A stretch of DNA of 64,000 bases from Amycolatopsis vastitatis (GTDB lineage: Bacteria; Actinomycetota; Actinomycetes; Mycobacteriales; Pseudonocardiaceae), in the NCBI RefSeq assembly GCF_002234595.1, contig NZ_NMUL01000007.1, forward strand, positions 310,001-374,000. The letters are read 5' to 3'. A program made the translations under genes and the position numbers. How positions within the stretch are numbered: the first letter of the stretch is position 1; each line of letters starts with the position of its first letter. The notes beneath the pieces are model-generated. The model was not told where the DNA came from, ran no database searches, and saw only the letters and a program-made list of their open reading frames with translations. Shown here one piece after another: positions 1 through 8,330 of the stretch.

Positions 1-2
1 GC

Positions 3-737
3 GCCGACCTGCGCGGTGAGCCGGGCTGGGCCGTGCTGCTCGGCCGGGTGCGCCGCGCCGCCACCGCGGCGTTCGCCCGCGCGGACGTCCCGTTCGACGC
101 CGTCGCCGCGGCGCTGGACCCCGGGCGGGATCTCAGCAGGCCGCCGGTGACGCCGGTGATGGTCAGCGTGCTCGATGCGCCCCTGGCCGCGCCCGCCCTC
201 GGCGAAGGCGTGGACGGCCGGGTCGAGATCCGGGACGCCGCGCACGTGAAGTACGAGCTCGCGCTCGTCGGGATCGAGCACCCGGACGAGCTGGAGCTCT
301 ACGCCGACTACGTGACCGGCCTGTTCGACCGCGCCACTGTCACCACGCTGCTGGCCGACCTGTGCGGGCTGGCGCGCGAGCTCGTGCGATCCCTGGAGGA
401 GACCGTGCCCGAACCACCCGTAGAGTCCACAGTGGACTTCATGGAGAAGGTCCGCCGGGCCTGGGCCGACGTGCTCGTCCGCGACGACGTGGACACCGAG
501 ACCAGCTTCTTCGACGCGGGCGGCACCTCGTTGCTGCTCATCATGCTGCTCGATCGGCTGGCGCCGCTGACCGCGCGCGAACTCACCGTCGCCGACCTGT
601 TCCGCTGCAACACCGTGTCGAGCCAGGCGCGGCTGCTCGCCGGCGACGACCGGCCCGCGCCCGCGCCGCGGGTGCAGGACAGGCAGCGGCTGCTCGGCGC
701 GGCCCGCCGCCCGGCGCCGGAGACGTCGCACCGGTGA
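3..737 (+). CDS. NRPS C-terminal fragment: condensation domain end plus PCP (5' partial)
   Basis: The reading frame is open from the left edge, so the gene begins upstream of the window. The first ~130 codons match the C-terminal half of a condensation domain (the DVPFDAV and LELYADYVTGLFDRATV stretches are typical). They are followed by a peptidyl carrier domain with the FFDAGGTSLL motif; the phosphopantetheine serine is the codon at 528. No adenylation domain lies between the C and PCP domains in the visible part, so the carrier is probably charged in trans by the stand-alone adenylation protein at 9544-11043. The stop (TGA 735-737) overlaps the GTG start of the next gene, which implies translational coupling. 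What lies upstream in the protein cannot be seen. Confidence 0.9.
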   Translation, partial: ADLRGEPGWAVLLGRVRRAATAAFARADVPFDAVAAALDPGRDLSRPPVTPVMVSVLDAPLAAPALGEGVDGRVEIRDAAHVKYELALVGIEHPDELELYADYVTGLFDRATVTTLLADLCGLARELVRSLEETVPEPPVESTVDFMEKVRRAWADVLVRDDVDTETSFFDAGGTSLLLIMLLDRLAPLTARELTVADLFRCNTVSSQARLLAGDDRPAPAPRVQDRQRLLGAARRPAPETSHR

Positions 738-3700
738 GCGCGGACACGGCGATCGCCGTCGTGGGCATCGGCTGCCGGTTTCCCGGCGCGGACACACCGG
801 CGCAGTTCTGGGCCGGCCTCGAGGCCGGGGTGCTCGGCATGCGGGAACTGACCGACGACGAGCTGCGCGCCGCGGGCGTCGGCCCGGCCGTGTTCGCCGC
901 GGAGGACTACGTACGCCGGATCGCCACCCTGGCCGGCCCGGGTCTGTTCGCGGCGGAGTTCTTCGGCGTTTCCCCGGCCGAAGCGGAGCTGATCGACCCG
1001 CAGCAGCGGTTGTTCCTCGAGACCTGCTGGGAGGCACTGGAACAGGCCGGGCACCTGCCCGGCGGTGAAGAGGACGAACGGGTCGGCGTCTTCGCCGGGA
1101 TGAGCCCGAGCGGGTACGTCGCCGCGCTGCAGGCCGCGCGGGCTCGCCGTGGCGGAACGGCGGTGCTCGATCACCTGTCGCTGCAGCTCGGGGGAATGGC
1201 GGACTTCGGCGCCGCCCGGGTGGCCCACAAGCTCGGCCTCCGCGGCCCGTCGGTGGGGGTGCAGACGGCCTGCTCCTCTTCGCTGACCGCGGTGCACTAC
1301 GCGGTGCTCAGCCTGCTGTCCGGCGAGTGCGACCTCGCACTGGCCGGAGGCGCCGGGCTCGCCGAACCCGCCGCCGGCTACCGGTTCGAACCCGGGGGCA
1401 TCCTGTCGGACGACGGCTACTGCCGGGCGTTCGACGCCCGCTCCTCGGGCACCGCGGTCGGGTCCGGGGTCGGCGTCGTCGCGCTGCGCCGGCTGGCGGA
1501 CGCGCTCGCCGGCCGCGACCCGGTGCTCGCGGTGCTGCGCGGCAGCGCGGTCGGCAACGACGGGGCCCGGCGGCCGGGGTTCACCGCGCCGACCCCGGAC
1601 GGCCCCGCCGACGTCGTCGCCGCGGCTCTGCACACCGCGGACGTCAGCGCGGACCAGCTCTGCTACACCGAGGCGCACGGCTCGGGAACACCGCTCGGCG
1701 ACCACGTCGAGCTGCGCGGCCTCACCGACGGGCTGCGGATGTCCAGTGGCGCCACGGGTTTCTGCGCGCTCGGGTCGGTGAAGGTCAACATCGGGCACAC
1801 CGGCGCGGCGGCGGGCGTCGCCGGCCTGATCAAAGCCGTGCGCATCGCCGCGACCGGGATACTGCCCCCGCATCCGCTGTTCGAGCGGCCGCGTGACGAA
1901 GGGCTGCTCGCGGACGGCCCGTTCACCCTGGCCGCGGCGGCGGGCCTGGCCGCGGGCGCCGACCGGCACGTGCTGGTCAACTCGATGGGGCTCGGCGGCA
2001 CCAACGCCGCGGTGGTGCTGGGCGCGCCTCCCGCGCCGCGACCCGCCGCGGGCCCGGCCCCGGCGATCGTGCGGCTGCGGCTGTCGGCCCGCAACCGCGC
2101 CGAACTCGACGACGCTTCGGCCCGGCTGGCCGACGAGCTCGACCGCGGCACGCCGCGCTACGCCGACGTCGCCTATACGCTCCGGACCGGCCGCCGTGAC
2201 TTCGCCGAACGCCGGGTGGTGACCGCGCCGCCCGAACGGCTCACCGCCGCGCTGCGGTTGCCCCGCCCGGGCCCGGTCCGCACCCGGCGGGCCGCCGAAC
2301 GGCGGCCGCTGGTCGTCGCCGCCGACCCGGCGCAGCCGCTGTGCGCGCGGCTGATCGCGGCCCTCGGCGAGGGCACGGAGGTCGTCCCGGTGCCGCCACC
2401 GGTCGTCCCCGACGACGTGTTCGTCTTGTTCGCCGGCGGGCTCTCGGACGAGGACGCGCTCGAGGAAGCCCTCGCCACCGCGTGGCTGCACGGTGTGCGG
2501 GTGGGGGAGCATCGGCCGCCGGACGATGTCGTGCGCGTCCCGCTGCCGACCTACCCGTTCCCGCGCCGCCGCTTCTGGGCCCTCGACGACCTCGACGAAC
2601 CCGGCATCGACGAACCGGTTGCTCCGGCCACGGCGTCCGGGACAATCCGGACGCGGGTGCTTTCCTTGTGGCGAGAGCTGTTCGGAGTCTCCTCGATCGG
2701 GCTGGACGACGAGTTCGGCGCGCTCGGCGGGACGTCCCTGCTGTCCGTGCGGATGGCCCTTCAGCTGCAGCAGCGCCATGGTGTGCTGATCAACCTGCAC
2801 CGCGTGGGCGGCAGCCGGGCCACCGTCCGGCGGGTCGCCGAGGCACTCGCGGGGAGCGGCGCGGCGGGCGAAGCCGCGGACGGCGACGGTGCGCTGATCG
2901 ACGCCGATCTCGCAACCGGGCTGGGCCCGGTCGCGACCCGGCCGTCGGCGGGCACCGACGTCCTGCTCACCGGAGGCACCGGTTACGTCGGTGCGTTCCT
3001 GCTGCACGAACTGCTCCGCCAGACCACCCACCGGGTGTACTGCCTGGTGCGGGCCGAAGACGAAGCCGCCGGCCTGGCCCGGCTGGCCGCGGCTGCGACC
3101 CGGTTCCGGCTGCCGGCTCCGGACCCCCGGCGGGTGATCGCCGTCCCGGGCGACCTCCGGGCCGCCGGGGACGTCTGCCGCGGCTTCCGCGGGGGCGAGC
3201 TCACCCGCCGGATCGGGCACATCCTGCACAGCGCGGCCAGGGTGGTGTTCACCGAGCCCTACCGGGTGCTGCGCACCGACAACGTGCTGCCGGTGCTCGA
3301 GCTGGTGCGCTGGGCCCGTGAGTCCGGCATCACCGAGTTCAGCCAGGTCAGCACGCTCGCCGCGACCGGCCCGGACGTCGGTACCGGTGATCGCCGGACC
3401 GAGCGGCGTGCCCAGCCGCTCGATCCGCGCACCGGCGGCTACGGCGCGTCGAAGTGGGCGGCGGAACGGCTCCTGGAGCGCGCCGAGCGGGACGGCCTGC
3501 GGGTCCGGGTGTTCCGGCCGGGCCTGATCAGCGGCGCCACCGGGACCGGGGCCTGCAACACCCGGGACATGCTGTTCCGGCTGCTGGCCGCGGGCCTCGC
3601 CGTCGGCGCGCACCCGCTCGACCCCCGCCCGGTCCCGCTGGCCCCGGTCGACGTCGTCGCCGAAGCCGTCGTCGGGCTCGCCGGGGCGGACGAGGCCACC

Positions 3701-4081
3701 GGGCGCCCCTACCACCTCGTCGACCGGGTGGCCCCCACGCTGCCGCGGTTGTTCGGGCTGCTGGCCGAAGCCGGCCACCCGACCGAAGCCCTGCCGGTCA
3801 CCGCGTGGTTCGAGCGCGTGGCCGAACGGGCCATCGAGACCGGCGATCCGGTGCTGTCCAGCATCGCCCTCTACGACCTGGACCGGCTGGACGCGGGAGA
3901 GGACGACGTCGACTGCGAGCACTGGCAGGACTGGCTGCGCCGCGCCGGCCGCCGCGCGCGGGTCGACGCCGCGCAGCTGGTGCGCAGTCTCGGATATCTG
4001 GCGGGGCAGCCCGAGTTCGCCGGGCTGGTGCCGATCGTCGGCGCCGACGTCACCGCCGCCGGCGAGAGCGGGGGACACTGA
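734..4081 (+). CDS. AT-less type I PKS module with terminal reductase (KS-ACP-R)
   Basis: The product is a 1115-residue megasynthase. The ketosynthase occupies residues 1 to ~430, with Cys180 in TACSSS, His315 in EAHGSGT and His355 in NIGHTG all intact. Next comes a KS-AT linker (LSARNRAELDDASARLA), then a short stretch without a GHSxG acyltransferase, then the usual post-AT linker PLPTYPFPRRRFW. An ACP follows (Ser668 in GGTSLL). The C-terminal ~370 residues are a thioester-reductase/NAD-binding domain (LTGGTGYVG, Tyr903 and Lys907 in YGASK). An internally deleted AT is inferred. The module would extend the PCP-bound chain once, then release it reductively as aldehyde or alcohol. I chose GTG 734 because it begins the canonical KS N-terminus and overlaps the upstream TGA. 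Confidence 0.9.
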   Translation: MSADTAIAVVGIGCRFPGADTPAQFWAGLEAGVLGMRELTDDELRAAGVGPAVFAAEDYVRRIATLAGPGLFAAEFFGVSPAEAELIDPQQRLFLETCWEALEQAGHLPGGEEDERVGVFAGMSPSGYVAALQAARARRGGTAVLDHLSLQLGGMADFGAARVAHKLGLRGPSVGVQTACSSSLTAVHYAVLSLLSGECDLALAGGAGLAEPAAGYRFEPGGILSDDGYCRAFDARSSGTAVGSGVGVVALRRLADALAGRDPVLAVLRGSAVGNDGARRPGFTAPTPDGPADVVAAALHTADVSADQLCYTEAHGSGTPLGDHVELRGLTDGLRMSSGATGFCALGSVKVNIGHTGAAAGVAGLIKAVRIAATGILPPHPLFERPRDEGLLADGPFTLAAAAGLAAGADRHVLVNSMGLGGTNAAVVLGAPPAPRPAAGPAPAIVRLRLSARNRAELDDASARLADELDRGTPRYADVAYTLRTGRRDFAERRVVTAPPERLTAALRLPRPGPVRTRRAAERRPLVVAADPAQPLCARLIAALGEGTEVVPVPPPVVPDDVFVLFAGGLSDEDALEEALATAWLHGVRVGEHRPPDDVVRVPLPTYPFPRRRFWALDDLDEPGIDEPVAPATASGTIRTRVLSLWRELFGVSSIGLDDEFGALGGTSLLSVRMALQLQQRHGVLINLHRVGGSRATVRRVAEALAGSGAAGEAADGDGALIDADLATGLGPVATRPSAGTDVLLTGGTGYVGAFLLHELLRQTTHRVYCLVRAEDEAAGLARLAAAATRFRLPAPDPRRVIAVPGDLRAAGDVCRGFRGGELTRRIGHILHSAARVVFTEPYRVLRTDNVLPVLELVRWARESGITEFSQVSTLAATGPDVGTGDRRTERRAQPLDPRTGGYGASKWAAERLLERAERDGLRVRVFRPGLISGATGTGACNTRDMLFRLLAAGLAVGAHPLDPRPVPLAPVDVVAEAVVGLAGADEATGRPYHLVDRVAPTLPRLFGLLAEAGHPTEALPVTAWFERVAERAIETGDPVLSSIALYDLDRLDAGEDDVDCEHWQDWLRRAGRRARVDAAQLVRSLGYLAGQPEFAGLVPIVGADVTAAGESGGH

Positions 4082-4944
4082 TGACGGATCCGTGGCACAC
4101 CCGGGGAATCGCGGTGGTCGGGGCCGGGGTGATGGGCGTCGGCATCGCGGCGCTGGCGCTGGCCCACGGCGTGCCGGTCACGCTCGTGGACATCGATCCG
4201 GCCCGGCTGGCGCTCGCGCCCGGGGCGGTCCGCGACCAGACGCGCATCGGCGCGCTGCTGCGCAAGCTGCCCGCCGCCGGGGTCGCCGCCGAACTGCGGA
4301 CCAGCACGTCGATCACCGCGGTCGCCGGGGTGGCCGCGGTCGTCGAGGCGGTCACGGAACTCCCGGACACCAAGGCGAAGGTGCTCGCCGAAGTGTCCAC
4401 TGTGGTCACCGAGGGCACGCTGCTGGCGACCAACACCTCGGCCATCCCGGTCGGCGAGCTCGCCGCCGCGACCGCTCGTCCGGCCGAGCTGGCCGGCACC
4501 CACTTCATGAACCCGCCCTACCTCATCGACGCGGTCGAGGTCGTCCGCGGCCCGGCCACCGGCGAGGAGGCGATGGCCGCGCTCGGCTCGCTGTTCGCGG
4601 TGCTGGGCAGGCGCGCGATCCTCGTCGGTGACGGGCCGGGGTTCGTGTCCAACCACGTGCTGATGCGGATGATCAACGACGCCGCCCGGCTGGTGACCGA
4701 GGGCCGGGCCACCGCCGGGCGCGTCGACGAGGTGTTCACCGCCTGCCTCGGCCACCGCACCGGCCCGCTGGCCACCGCCGACCTGATCGGGCTCGACAAC
4801 GTCGTCGACACCCTGACAGTGCTGTACGACCGGACCGGCGAGGAGGCCTACCGCGCCGACGAGGAGCTCCTCGCCCGGGTGCGGGCCGGAAACCTCGGCC
4901 GCAAGAGCGGCGCCGGGTTCTACGACTACGGGAGTGTCTCGTGA
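4081..4944 (+). CDS. 3-hydroxyacyl-ACP/CoA dehydrogenase, FkbK/AsmI type
   Basis: This 287-residue protein has an N-terminal Rossmann motif (VVGAGVMGVGI) and the 3-hydroxyacyl-CoA dehydrogenase layout, including NTSAIPV, GTHFMNPPYLIDAVEVV and GDGPGFVSNHVLMRMINDAA. It ends at the usual RKSGAGFYDY. In methoxymalonyl-ACP and hydroxymalonyl-ACP pathways a protein of this family oxidises glyceryl-ACP. The next genes encode an ACP, an acyl-CoA-dehydrogenase-like protein and an FkbH homologue, so the same role is inferred here. Its ATG overlaps the upstream TGA and its own stop overlaps the GTG of the ACP gene. Confidence 0.87.
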   Translation: MTDPWHTRGIAVVGAGVMGVGIAALALAHGVPVTLVDIDPARLALAPGAVRDQTRIGALLRKLPAAGVAAELRTSTSITAVAGVAAVVEAVTELPDTKAKVLAEVSTVVTEGTLLATNTSAIPVGELAAATARPAELAGTHFMNPPYLIDAVEVVRGPATGEEAMAALGSLFAVLGRRAILVGDGPGFVSNHVLMRMINDAARLVTEGRATAGRVDEVFTACLGHRTGPLATADLIGLDNVVDTLTVLYDRTGEEAYRADEELLARVRAGNLGRKSGAGFYDYGSVS

Positions 4945-5192
4945 CGGCTTCGGAAACGACCGACCCGGTCGTGGTCGGCCTGCTCGGCTTCCTCACCCGG
5001 CTGACCAAGGCCGAGCACGCGCCGGACGAGGACCTGTTCGCCGCGGGCGGGCTGTCCTCGCTGATGGCGCTGGAGCTCGTCGTGCACGTCGAGCGCGAGT
5101 ACGGGATCACGGTCGCGGGGGACGAGCTCAGCCTGGACAACTTCCGCACGGCCGAGGCGATGGCCCGGCTCGTCCGGCGATTGCGGTCCTGA
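4941..5192 (+). CDS. Free-standing acyl carrier protein, FkbJ type
   Basis: This 83-residue carrier protein has the modified-serine motif GGLSSLMALEL, with the phosphopantetheine most likely on Ser40. It starts at GTG 4941, overlapping the stop of the dehydrogenase gene, and ends at TGA 5190-5192, overlapping the next ATG. In FkbH-type pathways the glyceryl unit is built on a discrete ACP of this size, and the neighbouring genes make that the likely job. Tetronate pathways also use FkbH plus a discrete ACP, so that route remains possible. Confidence 0.88.
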   Translation: MTASETTDPVVVGLLGFLTRLTKAEHAPDEDLFAAGGLSSLMALELVVHVEREYGITVAGDELSLDNFRTAEAMARLVRRLRS

Positions 5193-6298
5193 TGGAGACC
5201 CTCGCCGACGCGCTCGCCGCGGTCACCGCGGCGGCGGGCACCGACGCGTCCGCGTGGGACCGCGCGGGCCGGATCCCCGAGGCGCTCGTGCGCGAGCTCT
5301 CCCGCGGGGGCCTGCTGTGCGCGCAGGTCCCGGCCGAGTACGGCGGTCCCGGGTTCAGCAGCCGGGACAACGGCGAGCTCACCGCCCACACCGGCAGCCT
5401 CTGCGGGTCGTTGCGGAGCCTGCAGACGTCACAGGGGATGGCCGCCTGGACCGTGCAGCGCCTCGGGCGTCCTGCCCAACGCGAAGAGTTCCTGCCGAAA
5501 CTGGCCGGCGGTGCGCTGGCCGCGGTGGCGATGAGCGAGCCCGCCGCGGGCAGCGACCTGTCCGGGATGCGGACCGGGATCCGCTCCGACGGCGACACCG
5601 TCGTGGTCGACGGCGCGAAGATCTGGGTCACCGGCGCGGCCTACGCCGACCTGCTCGTCGTGTTCGGGACCTACGAACGCGGCACCGGCGTCGCCGTGGT
5701 CCCGGGCGGCACACCCGGGGTGACGGTCGAGCCGGTCGGCAACCCGCTCGGCTGCCGCGCGGCTGGGCACGCCGACGTCCGCTTCGAGAACGTCCGGCTG
5801 CCCGCGAGCCACCTGCTCGCCGCCAGCGGGGCGCCGCTGCCGATGCTGGTCACCACCGCGCTGAGCTACGGCAGGCTCTCGGTCGCGTGGGGGTGCGCCG
5901 GGCTGGTCCGGGCCTGCCGGATCGCCGCCGTGCGGCACGCCTCCGGGCGCGTCCAGTTCGGCGAACCGCTGGCCGGTCACCAGCTCGTCGCCCGGCACCT
6001 GGCCGAGCTGGTCACCGCGGAGCACCTGGCCACACTGGCCTGCGCGCACGCCAGCACCCGATGGGACGAAGGTTCGCCGGACCAGGCGGTCGCCGCGGTG
6101 CTGGCCAAGCAGATCGCCGCGCGGCAGGCGGCGGACGGCGCGGCGCGGGCCGTGCAGGTCCTGGCCTCGGCCGGGGCCCACGACGACCACGTCGTGGCGC
6201 GGGCGTACCGGGACGCGAAGCTGATGGAAATCATCGAGGGCAGCACCGAGATCTGCCAGCTGCTGCTGGCCGAACACGCGCTGGCGGCACTCCGGTGA
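5192..6298 (+). CDS. Acyl-CoA dehydrogenase-like oxidase, FkbI type
   Basis: The 368-residue protein has the acyl-CoA dehydrogenase fold: QVPAEYGGPGFSSRD, the flavin-region motif AMSEPAAGSDLSG, and the C-terminal MEIIEGSTEICQ segment containing the usual catalytic-glutamate region. FkbI-like members oxidise the 2-hydroxy-3-oxopropionyl-ACP intermediate towards hydroxymalonyl-ACP. The assignment follows from the domain plus its place between ACP and FkbH genes. ATG 5192 overlaps the TGA of the ACP gene. No leader or membrane segment is present, so it should be cytosolic. Confidence 0.88.
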   Translation: METLADALAAVTAAAGTDASAWDRAGRIPEALVRELSRGGLLCAQVPAEYGGPGFSSRDNGELTAHTGSLCGSLRSLQTSQGMAAWTVQRLGRPAQREEFLPKLAGGALAAVAMSEPAAGSDLSGMRTGIRSDGDTVVVDGAKIWVTGAAYADLLVVFGTYERGTGVAVVPGGTPGVTVEPVGNPLGCRAAGHADVRFENVRLPASHLLAASGAPLPMLVTTALSYGRLSVAWGCAGLVRACRIAAVRHASGRVQFGEPLAGHQLVARHLAELVTAEHLATLACAHASTRWDEGSPDQAVAAVLAKQIAARQAADGAARAVQVLASAGAHDDHVVARAYRDAKLMEIIEGSTEICQLLLAEHALAALR

Positions 6299-7260
6299 CC
6301 GCGCCCGGGATCGGCGCGACGCACTGCGTCCTGCCGCGGGAGTTCGTGAAGGTGAACCGGCTGCCGGAGTTCGCGGACCTGGACCGCGCCGCCGCGGACT
6401 TCGCCGCCGGCTGCGGGGTCACCACGGTCGGTGTCCTGGACGAGCCCGCCGCGGAGCTGGCCGCCCGGGCCTGCCGCGAGCTGCTGGCGCACCACGACGT
6501 CCCCGAACCCGACGTCCTGGTGCTGGTCGCGCCGCGCGCGCCGGAGGTACTGCTCGGGTCGGACGTCACCCGCGTCCAGTCCGCCGCCGGCCTCCGGCGG
6601 GCGTTCCCGTTCACCCTCGACGGACTCGGCTGCACCGGGTCGAGCGCGGCCTGGGCGCTGGCCGCCGACCTGCTGCGCGCCGACGCGTCCCGGCGGTGCG
6701 TGCTGATCGCGCACGCCAGCCGTCCCACCGGGCTCGACCGGATCCGGTACCCCGTCACGGTGATCGGGGACGGCGCGTACGCGACGGCCGTCGTCCGCGG
6801 CGGCCGCCCGGTGCTGCGCGCGCACCGGGCGGAGACGGACGGATCGTTCCACGATCTCTTCCGCGTCGACTACCGCCGGACGCCCTGGTACGAGTGGCGC
6901 GAAGAGTGCGATTCACCGGACCGCTACCGGTTCGAGCTGGCCCTGCGCAGCCGGGAACGGCTGTCCGGGCTGGTCGAGCAGGTGCTCGCGGACGCGGCCG
7001 TGGACCGCTCCCGCGTCCGCGCGACCGTCATGCAGAACGTCACCGCGTCCGCGTACGAGTTCTACACCGCGCTGCTGGGCCTGCCGATCCACCCGGCCTG
7101 CGCCACGCACCTGAGCGCGTACGGCCACCTCGGCGCGATGGACGTCGTGCTCAACCTCGACCGCGTGCTCGCCACCGGTGAGCTGGCCGAAGGGGATCTG
7201 GTGCTGGTGCTCAACAACAGCCCGGTCGCGGCCTGGGCCGCGACCCTCTGGGAGGTCTGA
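6295..7260 (+). CDS. KAS III-like acyltransferase with altered catalytic residues
   Basis: The 321-residue protein has the thiolase fold of FabH. The nucleophile is present as Cys113 in LDGLGCTGSS. By alignment with FabH, the PHQAN histidine is replaced by Gln247 (MQNVTAS) and the asparagine of the HGNTSA motif is replaced by His278 (YGHLGAMD). Canonical decarboxylating condensation is therefore doubtful. KAS III relatives such as CerJ move acyl groups without condensing, and KAS III-like proteins also occur in tetronate pathways with FkbH. Because the adjacent PKS module lacks an AT, I infer that this protein may pass the ACP-bound extender to that module. GTG 6295 overlaps the upstream stop. 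Confidence 0.8.
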   Translation: MTAPGIGATHCVLPREFVKVNRLPEFADLDRAAADFAAGCGVTTVGVLDEPAAELAARACRELLAHHDVPEPDVLVLVAPRAPEVLLGSDVTRVQSAAGLRRAFPFTLDGLGCTGSSAAWALAADLLRADASRRCVLIAHASRPTGLDRIRYPVTVIGDGAYATAVVRGGRPVLRAHRAETDGSFHDLFRVDYRRTPWYEWREECDSPDRYRFELALRSRERLSGLVEQVLADAAVDRSRVRATVMQNVTASAYEFYTALLGLPIHPACATHLSAYGHLGAMDVVLNLDRVLATGELAEGDLVLVLNNSPVAAWAATLWEV

Positions 7261-7262
7261 GC

Positions 7263-8330
7263 GTGGAGACGGTCAAGTGCCTGGTCTGGGACCTGGACGA
7301 CACGCTGTGGCGGGGAACCCTGGCCGAGGGCGACGACGTCGCGTTGCTGCCCGGCGTGGCCGACGTCGTCCGCGGCCTCGACGACCGCGGCATCCTGCAG
7401 TCGGTCGCCAGCCGCAACGACCACCAGCCGGCGATGGCGCGACTGGCTGCGTTCGGCCTGGACTCCTACTTCGTGCTGCCGCAGATCGGCTGGGGCCGCA
7501 AGTCCGACGCCGTCCGCGCGGTCGCGGACGAACTGGGCTTCGCCCACCGCACGATGGCCTTCGTCGACGACCGCCCGGCCGAACTGGCCGAAGTCGCCTT
7601 CGAACTGCCCGAGGTCCGCACCTACCCGGCCGATGCGGCCGCAAACCTGCTGCAGCGGCCCGAGTTCACCCCGCCCACGATCACCGACGACGCCCGCCGT
7701 CGCCGCGAGCGGTACCAGGCGGGATTCCGGCGCGACTCCGCGCGGGCCGGGTTCGCCGGGCCCGACGACGATTTCCTGCGCTCGCTCGACATCGTGCTCC
7801 GGATCGGCCACGCCACCGAGACGGATCTCTCGCGGCTCGAAGAGCTGACCCGGCGGACCAGCCAGATGAACGCGACCGGCGTGCCGTACTCCGAAGCCGA
7901 CCTGCGGTTGCTGCTGGGCGAAGTGGACCACGACGTGCTGGTGCTGACCCTGACCGACCGGTTCGGCCCGTCGGGCGCGGTCGGACTGGCCCTGGTGCAC
8001 CGGCATCCGCGCGTGTGGCACCTGAAGCTGCTCGCGACGTCGTGCCGGGTGGTCTCCTGCGGGGTCGGCGCGGTCGTCCTTCGCTGGTTGGCCGACCGCG
8101 CCGCCGCCGCGGACGTCCACCTGGTGGCCGACTTCCGGCGCACCGACCGCAACCGGATCATGGAGGTCGGCTACCGCTTCGCCGGGTTCTCCACGGGCGA
8201 CTGTGCCTGTGCGGCCGTGCTGGCCGGTGACGAGGACACCGGGATCGAGCGGTTCCACCTGGTCCCGCGGCCGCAGCCGGCGTCGGCGGTGATGACCGTG
8301 CTCGGTCCGGAGTGGACGGTCGCGTCGTGA
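7263..8330 (+). CDS. FkbH-like glyceryl-ACP synthase (HAD superfamily)
   Basis: This 355-residue protein begins with the HAD catalytic motif LVWDLDDTLW (Asp10 and Asp12) and continues with the FkbH-specific C-terminal region (LTRRTSQMNATG, DRFGPSGAVG, FRRTDRNRIMEVGY). FkbH proteins take a three-carbon glycolytic acyl phosphate, dephosphorylate it and load a glyceryl unit onto an ACP. It starts at GTG 7263, two bases after the KAS III-like stop, and is clearly part of the same operon. No FkbG-type O-methyltransferase is visible in the window, so the extender may stop at hydroxymalonyl-ACP unless the gene lies upstream. Confidence 0.9.
   Translation: METVKCLVWDLDDTLWRGTLAEGDDVALLPGVADVVRGLDDRGILQSVASRNDHQPAMARLAAFGLDSYFVLPQIGWGRKSDAVRAVADELGFAHRTMAFVDDRPAELAEVAFELPEVRTYPADAAANLLQRPEFTPPTITDDARRRRERYQAGFRRDSARAGFAGPDDDFLRSLDIVLRIGHATETDLSRLEELTRRTSQMNATGVPYSEADLRLLLGEVDHDVLVLTLTDRFGPSGAVGLALVHRHPRVWHLKLLATSCRVVSCGVGAVVLRWLADRAAAADVHLVADFRRTDRNRIMEVGYRFAGFSTGDCACAAVLAGDEDTGIERFHLVPRPQPASAVMTVLGPEWTVAS

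Noticed and set aside
362..733. Upstream in-frame extension of the KS gene
   Set aside because: It overlaps the PCP domain of the preceding gene in another frame. The canonical KS N-terminus begins just after GTG 734, which forms a normal GTGA overlap.
308..4078. Very long open frames opposite to the NRPS/PKS genes and elsewhere
   Set aside because: They are antisense to genes with clear domains and motifs. High GC at the third codon position keeps the opposite frames open; their translations are rich in Arg, Gly and Pro without domain patterns.
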